64,000 nucleotides of DNA from Frondihabitans australicus (GTDB lineage: Bacteria; Actinomycetota; Actinomycetes; Actinomycetales; Microbacteriaceae): contig NZ_RBKS01000001.1 of assembly GCF_003634555.1 (NCBI RefSeq), positions 2,852,001 through 2,916,000 on the forward strand. Direction: 5' to 3'. Position 1 is the stretch's first letter. Each line of letters starts with the position of its first letter. Both the position numbers and the translations under genes were made by a program. The notes beneath the pieces were generated by a model. It worked only from the letters and a program-made list of their open reading frames with translations. It was not told the origin of the DNA and searched no databases. This document shows positions 51,151-59,586 of the stretch, one piece after another.

Positions 51151-51846
51151 TCAGCGGGCGAGTGCGGGGAGCGCCAGAACGGCCTCGAGCCGCTCGGTCG
51201 GGACGACGCCGGGCAGCAGGAAGCGCCACATCTCGGCCACGCGCTGCGGCAGGTCTGCCCGTTGCGTCAGGGAGTTCGAGACCTGCTGGACGCCCGTGTA
51301 GGCGCCGATGATGTAGTGCGAGAGCGCCGCGCAGTCGATGTCGGGCCGCAGGTCGCCCTCGACGATCGCCCGCTCGAGGAGGCCGGTGTAGATGGAGTCC
51401 CACTCCTCGTAGGGCTCGACGATGTCGAGGGCCGCGACGATCTCCTCGGTGATGAGCTTCACGCCCGCCGCGACGACCACCTCCCTCACCATGCGCTCGG
51501 TGTAGGCCGCGACGAGCAGGATCAGAGTCTCGATCGCCGACGCGTCGCCCGCCAGGATCTCGTCCGCCCCCTCCCGCATCACCCGCGTCTGCTCGGCGAT
51601 GACGGCGTTGGCCAGGTCGTGCTTCGACGCGAAGTGGAAGTAGAGGGCGCCCTTCGTGACGCCGGCCTCGAGGGCGACGACGTCGAGGGTCGTGCGCGCG
51701 TAGCCGCGCTCGGCGAAGACCGAGGCGGCCGCGAGGAGCACCGCGGCGCGCGTGGCCTGGGCGCGCTCCTGGCTCGGACGGCGGCCGGATGCGGTGGGAC
51801 CGGACGGCGGGGTGGAACGGGACGGCACTCGGGACTCCGTAGTCAT
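51151..51846 (-). CDS. TetR-family regulator (ScbR/ArpA-like)
   Basis: 231 aa from ATG 51846. HTH at about residues 45-70 with TRAAVLLAAASVFAERGYARTTLDVVALEAGVTKGALYFHF, here quoted only in its key parts: GYARTTL and TKGALYFHF. Ligand domain with VAAGVKLITEEI and YIIGAYTGVQQVS. This combination is typical of the gamma-butyrolactone receptor branch, though many members bind other ligands. An inverted repeat CACAGG-N4-CCTGTG (51862-51877) just upstream of the start is the likely autoregulatory site. Confidence 0.88.
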   Translation of the reverse strand: MTTESRVPSRSTPPSGPTASGRRPSQERAQATRAAVLLAAASVFAERGYARTTLDVVALEAGVTKGALYFHFASKHDLANAVIAEQTRVMREGADEILAGDASAIETLILLVAAYTERMVREVVVAAGVKLITEEIVAALDIVEPYEEWDSIYTGLLERAIVEGDLRPDIDCAALSHYIIGAYTGVQQVSNSLTQRADLPQRVAEMWRFLLPGVVPTERLEAVLALPALAR

Positions 51847-51861
51847 GATCACGCCCCCGTC

Positions 51862-51899
51862 CACAGGTCGTCCTGTGCAACGTCAATACTAGTCATACT
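51862..51899. promoter_or_regulatory. Operator candidates upstream of the TetR gene
   Basis: CACAGG-TCGT-CCTGTG at 51862-51877, then direct repeats of ATACT (ATACTAGTCATACT, 51886-51899). The second resembles the TACTGGTCGGTA site at 51088. Confidence 0.5.
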
Positions 51900-51922
51900 G
51901 CCCGACCCCCTACGCTCGGAAC

Positions 51923-53071
51923 ATGCAGCATCGGAGCTCGAGACGGGCCGCGCGGGTGGTCATCGCGCCCGACTCGTTCAAGGGGTCGGCCGATGCGCGT
52001 GAGGCGGCTGCCGCGATCGGGCGGGGCTGGCTGAGCGGCCGGCCGGGCGACGAGATCCTCCTGCGCCCGATGGCCGACGGCGGCGAGGGGACCCTCGACG
52101 CGTTCGAGACCGCCGTGCCCGGCGCGATCCGGCAGCCGATCACCGTGTCGGGCCCCCTGGGCTCCGCGGTGGAGGCCTCGTGGCTCCTGCTGCCGGACGG
52201 CACGGCCGTGGTCGAGCTGGCCTCGACGAGCGGCATCACTCTCCTGGGCCCGGATCAGCTGAACGCGCAGGAGGCGTCGACCCGCGGCTTCGGCGAGGCC
52301 ATCGCGGCGGCCGTGGCGGGCGGCGCGACGCGGCTGCTGCTCGCCGTCGGCTCGAGCTGCTCGACCGACGGCGGGGCGGGCGCCCTGCAGGCTCTCGGCG
52401 CGACCATCGTCGGCGCGGACGGCACCGAGATCGGCCCGGGGGCGCGCGGGCTCGCGAAGGTGCGGGGCGTCGACCTCTCGTCGCTGCCGCCGCCGCCCGA
52501 GCGCGGCGCCGTCGTGATCTCCGACGTGGCGAATCCGCTGCTCGGACCGCGCGGTGCCGCGGCCGTGTTCGGCCCGCAGAAGGGCGCGACGCCCGAGGAC
52601 ATCCGCTCGATGGACACCGCCCTGGCCCGGTTCGCCTTCGCCCTCTCGGCGTCGGGCATCCCCGTGGATCCCTCGACGCCCGGCGCCGGTGCGGCCGGGG
52701 GCACCGCCTTCGGCCTCCTGGCCTGGGGCGCCACGCTCACCCCGGGCTCCGAGATCGTGGCCGAGACCATCGCCCTGGCCGACGACATCGACGCGTCGAC
52801 GGTCGTCGTCACCGGCGAGGGCCGCTTCGACGAGCAGTCGGCCGAGGGCAAGGTGCCGGCGTTCGTGCTCTGGCTGGCCGAGCGTCGCGGCGCCTCCACG
52901 CTGCTGGTCGCCGGGTCGATCGACGCGGCCACGACGGGGTTCGACGCGGCGGAGTCTCTCAGTGCGATCGCAGGATCGGCCGAGGCGGCGATCGCCGATC
53001 CTGCGCCCGCCCTCGAAGAAGCCGGGCGAAGGCTCGCGGCACACGTCTCGTCGCGCGAGGCTGCGCTGTGA
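51923..53071 (+). CDS. glxK: Glycerate 2-kinase (GlxK family)
   Basis: 382 aa. VVIAPDSFKGSADAREAAAAIGRG at the start, RPMADGGEGTLDAF, AVGSSCSTDGGAGALQALGA and VVVTGEGRFDEQSAEGKVP are the family blocks. Phosphorylates glycerate to 2-phosphoglycerate in glycolate/glyoxylate use. TACGCT lies 6 nt before ATG (leaderless). Overlaps the next gene by 4 nt (GTGA), implying co-expression with a metallo-hydrolase. Confidence 0.93.
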   Translation: MQHRSSRRAARVVIAPDSFKGSADAREAAAAIGRGWLSGRPGDEILLRPMADGGEGTLDAFETAVPGAIRQPITVSGPLGSAVEASWLLLPDGTAVVELASTSGITLLGPDQLNAQEASTRGFGEAIAAAVAGGATRLLLAVGSSCSTDGGAGALQALGATIVGADGTEIGPGARGLAKVRGVDLSSLPPPPERGAVVISDVANPLLGPRGAAAVFGPQKGATPEDIRSMDTALARFAFALSASGIPVDPSTPGAGAAGGTAFGLLAWGATLTPGSEIVAETIALADDIDASTVVVTGEGRFDEQSAEGKVPAFVLWLAERRGASTLLVAGSIDAATTGFDAAESLSAIAGSAEAAIADPAPALEEAGRRLAAHVSSREAAL

Positions 53072-54087
53072 CCGCCGATCCCGGGCAGGAGCCCCGACCC
53101 ACGAGCACCAGCCAGTTCGCCGCCTCCGAGGCGTTCGGGGTGCCGCCGCTCGAAGCCGTCCGCGACGACGTGTGGGCGCTGGGCCTGGCGATGCCGGGCG
53201 AGCACATCCCCGCGTCGCTCCTGTACCTCCTCCGCGACGCCGAGGGAGGCCTGCATCTCGTCGACCCGGGCACCGACGGCGACGAGAACTTCGCCGCGGT
53301 CGAGTCCGCGCTCGGTACCCTCGGCGCGGGCTGGGGCGACGTGCGGACGATCACGGTGACGCACCTGCATCCCGATCACCTCGGCATGGCCGAGCGGCTG
53401 CGCGCCGCGACCGGCGCCGCCGTGCAGCTCTCCGGCATCGAGGCCGACGCGCTCGGGCGGCTCGACTCGCTGCGCCTCACGCCCGACCAGGTCGCTGCCC
53501 GCGCGGCGCTCTGGGGCGTGCCGACCGCTCGCAATCCCGAACTGCTCGAGGCGGCCGGGCGAGCCCCCGACTATCCGACCGTGACGGTCGACCGGCGGCT
53601 CACCGACGGGCAGGATCTGGAGGTCGCGGGCTTCGCCCTCCGCGCCCTCGTCACGCCCGGCCACACCCCCGGGCACCTGTGCCTCGTCGACGAGAGCCGC
53701 GGCCTGCTCCTGTCGGGCGACCACCTGCTGCCGACGATGTTCTCGGGCCTCGGGCTCGGCGGGCCGACGGACTCCAACGCCCTGGCGGACTTCGTCGGCA
53801 GCTGCACGCGCGTCGCCGCCCTCGGCGATCTCGAGGTGCTGCCGGGCCACGGCTACCGGTTCCGCGGGCTCCCGGAACGCGCGGCGGCGGCGGCCGAGCA
53901 CCACCTTCGGCGGACGAGGGAGGTCTCGGGCGTGCTGCGCTCGGATCCTGCGTCGTCGATCTGGACCGTCGCGTCGCAGCTGACCTGGACCGCCGGCTGG
54001 GAGAACCTCACCGGGTTCTACCTCTGGTCGGCGCTGTCGCAGGTGGAGATGCACCGCGACTACCTGGCCGCGGGCGGCGCCCTCTAG
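53068..54087 (+). CDS. MBL-fold metallo-hydrolase
   Basis: 339 aa from GTG 53068. Metal motif THLHPDHLG (His99, His101, Asp103, His104), then TPGHTPGHLCLVD and LSGDHLLP, with GHGYRFRGL near the end supplying the last His. The C-terminal helical extension (about 90 residues) is typical of the lactonase/alkyl-transfer-like group. Substrate unknown. Ends 4 bp into the convergent SGNH-GAF gene. Confidence 0.88.
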   Translation: MTADPGQEPRPTSTSQFAASEAFGVPPLEAVRDDVWALGLAMPGEHIPASLLYLLRDAEGGLHLVDPGTDGDENFAAVESALGTLGAGWGDVRTITVTHLHPDHLGMAERLRAATGAAVQLSGIEADALGRLDSLRLTPDQVAARAALWGVPTARNPELLEAAGRAPDYPTVTVDRRLTDGQDLEVAGFALRALVTPGHTPGHLCLVDESRGLLLSGDHLLPTMFSGLGLGGPTDSNALADFVGSCTRVAALGDLEVLPGHGYRFRGLPERAAAAAEHHLRRTREVSGVLRSDPASSIWTVASQLTWTAGWENLTGFYLWSALSQVEMHRDYLAAGGAL

Positions 54088-55334
54088 AACGCCTGCGACA
54101 CCTGAGACAGTTCGCGCTGCACCGAGAGCGCCAGCTCGCGCAGCAGCACGAGGTCGACCTGATCGGCGTGACGAGGCTGCGGGTCGGTCACGCAGAGCGC
54201 CCCGATGCGGATTCCGTCGGGAGTCTGGACCGGGTAGCCGGCGTAGAAGCGGAGCTCGGAGGTGGCCTCGAAGCGGGAGTCCTCCCACACGTCGGGCACG
54301 ACGAACGGCCCGTCGCCCCGGATCGTGACCGAGCACATGGCGCGCTCGTTGGGGAACTCGCGCGGCACCGGGCCGGCGACGGCCTTGTTCCAGACGCGGT
54401 CGCGGTCTACCACCGAGAACGCCGCGCCCGTCGTGCCGAGGAGCACGCGCGCCCGCTCGACGATCTCGTCGAAGCGCTTCTCGTGCGGGGTGTCGAGGAT
54501 TCCGAGGGCGCGGACCGCGCGATCGCGGTCGTCGTCGGACTGCGGGCGGACCCGGAGGGGGCAGTCCTCCCGGCCGCGGGCGAAGTGGTCGTCGAGAAGG
54601 GGCGCGAGCTGCGCGGTGATCGTCGCGGCGATGAGGCGGAAGAGCTCGGTCGCCGGGATCTGCTCGCCGACGATCCCCTGGCCGCCGCCGTGGCTGCCGT
54701 GCTCGTCGGCGATCTTCCTCTCGGCCTCGGCGCGATCGCGGCTGACGATGAGGCGGACGCCGGGCAGCTCGTCGCAGAGTTCGCGCGTGACGGCGTTGAG
54801 GCGCTCGGCGTGAGCGTCGACGGCGCCGGCCTCCTTCAGCGCGAAGTACTTGATCGACGACGGTCGGTGGATCGCCTGGATCACGATCTCGGCTCCGGTG
54901 CTGCGCAGGGCGACGAGGCGACCGAGGAGGGCCGCCATGTCCTGCCGCCACCGGCGCACCGAGGTCATGCGGAGGGCATCCGAGAAGCCGATGACCACGA
55001 CGATCGCGTCGTAGGTGGGAACCCGGTCATCGGGCAGGTGGTCGACGGCGTTCTGGATCGTGATGAGCGGGTCCGCCACGAGGTCGGCGTCGACTCCGCG
55101 GCCCGTGACCGCCGAGAGCTGGCGCGAGAGCTGGCCCGGCAGAGCCAGGTCGTGGCTGCGCACACCCCAGCCGACCGCCGCACCGTTTCCGAAGATCAGG
55201 ATGCGGTCGGGGTCGACCCCGGGAGAGTGCGCGCTGGGCGCGTCGCTCGGCCGTGGGATCGAGAACCTGCCGCCGAGCCCCGAGAAGCGCCCGCGGAAGA
55301 ACGGCAGGGCCAGGGGTCGGAGTGGTGAGGTCAC
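54084..55334 (-). CDS. SGNH-type hydrolase-like protein fused to a GAF domain
   Basis: 416 aa from GTG 55334. Residues about 40-240 resemble an SGNH/GDSL module: RILIFGNGAAVGWGV replaces the usual GDS block (Asn/Gly in place of Asp-Ser, so the nucleophile is doubtful), and VVVIGFSDALRMTSV is block III-like. Residues about 255-410 are a GAF domain (ERARVLLGTTGAAFSVVDRDRVWNKAV; CSVTIRGDGPFVVPDVWEDSRF; FYAGYPVQTPDGIRIGALCV). Probably a ligand- or redox-sensing protein rather than a classical esterase. No membrane anchor. Confidence 0.75.
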   Translation of the reverse strand: MTSPLRPLALPFFRGRFSGLGGRFSIPRPSDAPSAHSPGVDPDRILIFGNGAAVGWGVRSHDLALPGQLSRQLSAVTGRGVDADLVADPLITIQNAVDHLPDDRVPTYDAIVVVIGFSDALRMTSVRRWRQDMAALLGRLVALRSTGAEIVIQAIHRPSSIKYFALKEAGAVDAHAERLNAVTRELCDELPGVRLIVSRDRAEAERKIADEHGSHGGGQGIVGEQIPATELFRLIAATITAQLAPLLDDHFARGREDCPLRVRPQSDDDRDRAVRALGILDTPHEKRFDEIVERARVLLGTTGAAFSVVDRDRVWNKAVAGPVPREFPNERAMCSVTIRGDGPFVVPDVWEDSRFEATSELRFYAGYPVQTPDGIRIGALCVTDPQPRHADQVDLVLLRELALSVQRELSQVSQAF

Positions 55335-55397
55335 CCCATGACTATCACCCCCGCCTCACCCCCGGGGCAATCCCCAAGGAGGGGGGCCTCACCCGCG

Positions 55398-56198
55398 TCA
55401 GGGGCGCAGGAGCACGGGGCCGTGGCCCGGCAGCACCGCGATCCCCCGACGCCGCCAGTTGATCGATGCGAACGTCTCGAGCGCCCGGTCGCGATCGTGG
55501 TCGAAGACCCGGTGGATCGGCTGCGGGCCGAGGGTCGGCAGCACCGCGTGCCCGGTCACGAGAGCGTCGCCGGTGGCGATGGCCTCGGCGTCGGGCAGTA
55601 GGTAGACGGAGTGCCCGGGCGTGTGGCCGGGGGCGAGCTGGGGCACGACCGTGTGGCCGCTCAGAGTGAGCCCGGATCCTGCGACCCAGGCCTCAGGATC
55701 AGGCACCCCCACATCGGAGAGCCCCCCGGCCGCGATCGCGTGCCGCGCCCACGCGGCGAATCGAGGCCGCCAGAGGTAGGGCGCCAGCTGCGGCACGCCC
55801 ACCTGGATGAGCTCGTCCCGGCGGATGTTGGGCAACTCCTCGGCGGCGGCGAGGACGCGGAGACCGGGGAACGCCTCGAGCAGCCCCCGCACACCGCCCG
55901 TGTGGTCGGAGTGCCCGTGCGTGACGGCGACGGCGTCGATCGGGACGTCGCCGGCGACGTCGAGGATCGTTGCGCGCAGGAGGTCGAAGTCGGCGGGGTA
56001 GCCGGTGTCGATGAGGCTGGCGGTGCCGTCGCCGGAGAGGATCGTCCAGTTCGACGCGGGCCCCTGGACGAAGTGCACCCCGGCCGCGACCTCGGTGACG
56101 ACGGGGACGACGGAGTGGCGGGTTCGTTCGGGCACGGGTGCTCCCAGGGGTGCCGACGTTCGGTGGCGCGCGGCGCGAGCTTCGGGACGGGTTCTCAC
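55398..56198 (-). CDS. MBL-fold metallo-hydrolase
   Basis: 266 aa from GTG 56198, preceded by a leaderless hexamer (TAATCC 6 nt before); GTG 56135, with GGGAG upstream, would give 245 aa. Motifs THGHSDHTGG, LAPGHTPGHSVYL, ATGDALVTGH and a terminal PGHGPVL. The family includes glyoxalase II-like and lactonase enzymes; the specific substrate is unknown. Confidence 0.85.
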   Translation of the reverse strand: MRTRPEARAARHRTSAPLGAPVPERTRHSVVPVVTEVAAGVHFVQGPASNWTILSGDGTASLIDTGYPADFDLLRATILDVAGDVPIDAVAVTHGHSDHTGGVRGLLEAFPGLRVLAAAEELPNIRRDELIQVGVPQLAPYLWRPRFAAWARHAIAAGGLSDVGVPDPEAWVAGSGLTLSGHTVVPQLAPGHTPGHSVYLLPDAEAIATGDALVTGHAVLPTLGPQPIHRVFDHDRDRALETFASINWRRRGIAVLPGHGPVLLRP

Positions 56199-56326
56199 AT
56201 CGGAGGATTATTCGCTTTGACTTCACCGTACCTCGGTGTCGAGCGACGCGTCGTTCCACGTGGTCAAGCGGTGTTCTTAGGTGACTTATAGTCAATTGGT
56301 AACGATGTCAGCCTTGGGGGCCTGAG
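56199..56326 (+). promoter_or_regulatory. AT-rich promoter region of the glycan operon
   Basis: The 128-bp gap 56199-56326 is markedly AT-richer than its surroundings, with CACCG-TACCT-CGGTG (56227-56241) and -10-like TAACGAT (56300-56306). The operon's first start codon is ATG 56327. Confidence 0.5.
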
Positions 56327-56398
56327 ATGGATGAAACAGCCGGACGTGTCGAGCACGCCGCGCTGATGCCGCAGCGCCTGCGGGAGGTGTGCGCGTGA
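56327..56398 (+). CDS. 23-aa leader peptide translationally coupled to the glycan operon
   Basis: The ATG at 56327 opens a 24-codon frame (MDETAGRVEHAALMPQRLRE then VCA and stop). The stop TGA (56396-56398) overlaps the GTG start of the next gene (GTGA), exactly like the other junctions of this operon. GGGGG precedes by 8 nt. The overlap suggests coupling, but expression is unproven. Confidence 0.45.
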   Translation: MDETAGRVEHAALMPQRLREVCA

Positions 56399-56778
56399 AG
56401 CGCCCCGACCTCTCTCGCGCCGTAGCCCGTGCTCGCGTGCGCACCACGGCGAGACGGCTTGCCGCCTTCACCACGCCTCTCGCGCGGCCGCTGGCCTGGC
56501 GCACCCGGACGTTCCTCACCGAGCCCGGCTTTCACGTCGAGTCGCGTCTGCGCGAGCGCGCCGATCTGAGCGACCGCCGGTCCTCCGCGCGCTTCGATCA
56601 GATCGTCGCGCTCATCTCGGCCCTGGAGAGGTCGTCCGATTCCCGGTCGCGCGAGACCAACAAGGTGCTCGTCGGTCTCCGGATCATGCTCGAGGAGCAG
56701 GACGACGAGATCGCCGCGCTCCGCGACGACATCCGACAGCTGCGTGCGAGGCTCGTGGAACTCGAGACCGCCCAGTGA
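56395..56778 (+). CDS. Coiled-coil protein of the glycan operon
   Basis: 127 aa from GTG 56395. Basic N-terminal half (RAVARARVRTTARRLAA, LAWRTRTFL) and a C-terminal coiled coil at about 60-125 (heptads in MLEEQDDEIAALRDDIRQLRARLVELE). No membrane span or catalytic motif. Similar short coiled-coil proteins occur with glycosyltransferase operons and may scaffold the enzymes; function is unknown. Confidence 0.7.
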   Translation: MKRPDLSRAVARARVRTTARRLAAFTTPLARPLAWRTRTFLTEPGFHVESRLRERADLSDRRSSARFDQIVALISALERSSDSRSRETNKVLVGLRIMLEEQDDEIAALRDDIRQLRARLVELETAQ

Positions 56779-57431
56779 CCCGCGGCGACACCGCAGACCG
56801 TCCGGTGGGCCCCGTGGCGGTCTTCGGCGCGGGCGGTCACGCGAGCGTGGCGATGGATGTCCTCACCGCAGCGGGCTACACCGTCGCCGCGTGCCTCACG
56901 CCTGGGGGATCCGGCGAGAAGCGCGGGGTGCCGATTCTCGACGAGGTCGAGGGCATTCGGATCCTGCGCGCACAGGGCGTGCGCCGGGCGCACGTCGCGC
57001 TGGGCGACAACGTCCTCCGTGAGCGGGTGACCGCCATGGTGCAGGGCGAGGGCTTCGACCTGGTGTCGGCCATCAGCCCCACCGCCTCTGTCGCGGACGA
57101 CGTCGAGGTCGGCGCGGGCACGCTCGTGGTCCACGGTGCCGTGGTCAACGTCGGCACCCGGCTCGGCGCCGGGGTTATCGTCAACACGCTCGCCTCGGTC
57201 GACCACGACGGCGACATCGGCGACTTCGCGCACATCGCGCCGGGCACCCATCTGGCCGGCAACGTGACAGTGGGCGCCCGGTCCCTCCTGGGGGTCGGGA
57301 CGAGCGTCATACCCGAGACGACGATCGGTCACGACGTCGTCGTCGGAGCGGGGAGCGTCGTGGTGACGCACCTCGACAGCACAGTCAGGGCCTGGGGGAA
57401 TCCGGCTCGCACACGAAAGGCCGCTTCATGA
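56775..57431 (+). CDS. PglD-like sugar O/N-acetyltransferase
   Basis: 218 aa from GTG 56775 (GTGA overlap). N-terminal nucleotide-sugar-binding VAVFGAGGHASVAMDVL, then left-handed beta-helix hexapeptide repeats from about residue 100 to 200 (VEVGAGTLVVHGAVVN; TRLGAGVIVNTLASVDHD; ARSLLGVGTSVI) with the PglD catalytic His in DHDGDIGDFAHI. PglD acetylates UDP-4-amino sugar precursors; with the next gene it probably makes an acetamido-deoxy sugar donor. Confidence 0.9.
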   Translation: MTRGDTADRPVGPVAVFGAGGHASVAMDVLTAAGYTVAACLTPGGSGEKRGVPILDEVEGIRILRAQGVRRAHVALGDNVLRERVTAMVQGEGFDLVSAISPTASVADDVEVGAGTLVVHGAVVNVGTRLGAGVIVNTLASVDHDGDIGDFAHIAPGTHLAGNVTVGARSLLGVGTSVIPETTIGHDVVVGAGSVVVTHLDSTVRAWGNPARTRKAAS

Positions 57432-58549
57432 GCACGGTGGACGTCCAGAGGGTCGCACTGGCCCAGCCCGATCTCGAGGGCAACGAGCTGAAGTACGTCA
57501 CCGAGTGCCTCGAGACCGGTTGGATCTCGTCGATCGGTCGCTTCATCAGCCAGTTCGAGATGGACTTCTCCCGGCTCGCCGGCACCACGCACGCCGTCGC
57601 GACCAACAACGGCACCACCGCTCTGCACCTCGCTCTGGCGGCGCTGGGCGTCGGGCCCGGGGACGAGGTCATCGTGCCGACGGTGACGTACGTCGCCACG
57701 GCCAACGCCGTGCTATACTGCGGCGCGACCCCGGTGCTGGTCGACGTCATGCCCGGCACTCTCAACATCGACCCGGTCGCGTTCGAGGCAGCCGTCACCG
57801 AGCGCACGCGCGGTGTCATCTCGGTCCACCTCTACGGGATCCCCGCCGATGTCGTCGCGATCGGCGACATCTGCGAGCGGCACGGGCTCTTCCACGTCGA
57901 GGACGCAGCCGAGTCGCACGGGGCGACCGTCGGGGGCCGACCCGTCGGCTCGTTCGGCGACGCCGCGATCTTCAGCTTCTTCGGCAACAAGATCGTCACG
58001 ACGGGCGAGGGCGGCGTGGTCACGTCCAACAACGACGAGCTGACGGACAGGCTGCGCCTGCTCCGCGGCCAGGGCATGGACCCGTCGCGTCGGTACTGGT
58101 TCCCCGTCGTGGGCTACAACTACCGGATGACGAACATCCAGGCGGCGATCGGCGTGGCGCAGCTCGAGAGGTTCGACGAGATGCTCGGCAAGCGCCGTGC
58201 CATCGAAGACCGCTACCGCGCAGGGCTCGCCGACCTCGGCGAATTCGTCGAGGTGCCCGAGGCTCCCGACGGCAGCCGCTCGGTCCCGTGGCTGCAGAAC
58301 GTCTTCCTGCGCGACGGCGATGCGGCGCGTCGCGACGCCGTCATGACCGGTCTCTCGGCGAAGGGCGTCGACAGCCGTCCCGTCTTCTACCCGATGCACG
58401 TGCTCCCGGCGTTCCTGTCGGATGCGGCCTTCCCGGTCGCCGACGACTGGAGCGCGCGGGGAATCAGCCTGCCTCTCCACACGGGGCTGTCCCTCGCCGA
58501 CGTCGACCGCGTCTGCGAGACCCTGGGCGCCGTGGCGTCGACCCGATGA
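57428..58549 (+). CDS. DegT/DnrJ-type sugar aminotransferase
   Basis: 373 aa. PLP-binding Lys188 in FFGNKIVTTGEGG, with ATNNGTTALHLALAALGVGPGDEVI, VEDAAESHGA and NYRMTNIQAAIG. The pattern matches PglE/perosamine synthase-like enzymes that transaminate a 4-keto sugar nucleotide. The 4-keto precursor's dehydratase is not in the window and must be encoded elsewhere. ATGA overlaps on both sides. Confidence 0.93.
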   Translation: MSTVDVQRVALAQPDLEGNELKYVTECLETGWISSIGRFISQFEMDFSRLAGTTHAVATNNGTTALHLALAALGVGPGDEVIVPTVTYVATANAVLYCGATPVLVDVMPGTLNIDPVAFEAAVTERTRGVISVHLYGIPADVVAIGDICERHGLFHVEDAAESHGATVGGRPVGSFGDAAIFSFFGNKIVTTGEGGVVTSNNDELTDRLRLLRGQGMDPSRRYWFPVVGYNYRMTNIQAAIGVAQLERFDEMLGKRRAIEDRYRAGLADLGEFVEVPEAPDGSRSVPWLQNVFLRDGDAARRDAVMTGLSAKGVDSRPVFYPMHVLPAFLSDAAFPVADDWSARGISLPLHTGLSLADVDRVCETLGAVASTR

Positions 58550-59586
58550 GGATCGCGCTCGTCACGTCGACGGTGCCGTTCGTCCGAGGCGGCGCGCGCA
58601 ACATCGTCGACTGGCTGGCTGCCGCGCTTCGTGATGCGGGGCACGAGGTGGAGACGATCGCTCTGCCCTTCGACGAGGACCCGACCCGGATCGTCGGCGA
58701 GATGGCCCGCTTCCGCATGATCGACCTCACGGATCAGGCGGATCGCGTGGTCTGCTTCAGACCGCCCTCCTACCTCGTGCAGCACCCCTACAAGATCCTC
58801 TGGTTCATCCACCACATCCGGCCGTACTACGACCTCTGGGACACGCACTACCGAGGCTTCGCCGACACCGCCATCACGCGAGCCCGACGGGACCTGATCC
58901 GGCGCGTCGACGACCGGGCGTTCGCGGAGGCTCGCCACATCTTCACCAACTCGACCGTCGTGGCGGATCGCCTCGACCATTTCAACGGGATCGAGGGCGA
59001 GGTCCTCTATCCGCCGCTGCCCGATGTGAAGGCGCCCGAGGATCATCGTCTCGGCGACGAGATCGTCGCGGTCTCGAGACTCGAGCACCACAAGCGCCAG
59101 CACCTCCTGGTCGAGGCTCTCGGCCACACGACCACCGGCGTGCGACTGCACCTGGTCGGCAAGGGCTCCTCCCCCGACTACGCCGAGCACCTGCGCGATC
59201 TCGCAGAATCCCTCGGGGTCCGCGGTCGGCTGACCGTCGACGACGCCTGGGTCGAAGAGGATGCCAAGCAGCGGATCATCGCCCGCTCCCTGGCGACGGC
59301 CTACATCCCCCTCGACGAGGACTCGTACGGCTATCCGACGCTCGAATCGGCACGCTCCCGCCGCGGCGTCCTCACCACGAGCGACGCCGGCGGCGTCCTC
59401 GAGCTCGTCGAGGACGACCGCAGCGGACTGGTCTCCGAGCCGACTCCCGAGAGTCTCGCGAACGCCATGGACCGCCTCTTCACGGACCGCGACCTCGCCC
59501 GACGGCTCGGAGCGGGCGCCGCCGACCGCGTCGACGAGCTCGGAATCTCGTGGTCGCACGTCGTCGAGAGGATCGTCTCCGCATGA
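58546..59586 (+). CDS. GT4-family glycosyltransferase
   Basis: 346 aa. GT-B N-terminal MRIALVTSTVPFVRGGARNIV, middle FTNSTVVADRLDHFNG, donor domain with VSRLEHHKRQHLLVEAL and the EX7E-like DSYGYPTLESARS. Part of a chain of three paralogous GT4 genes that overlap by 4 nt (ATGA). Confidence 0.92.
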   Translation: MRIALVTSTVPFVRGGARNIVDWLAAALRDAGHEVETIALPFDEDPTRIVGEMARFRMIDLTDQADRVVCFRPPSYLVQHPYKILWFIHHIRPYYDLWDTHYRGFADTAITRARRDLIRRVDDRAFAEARHIFTNSTVVADRLDHFNGIEGEVLYPPLPDVKAPEDHRLGDEIVAVSRLEHHKRQHLLVEALGHTTTGVRLHLVGKGSSPDYAEHLRDLAESLGVRGRLTVDDAWVEEDAKQRIIARSLATAYIPLDEDSYGYPTLESARSRRGVLTTSDAGGVLELVEDDRSGLVSEPTPESLANAMDRLFTDRDLARRLGAGAADRVDELGISWSHVVERIVSA

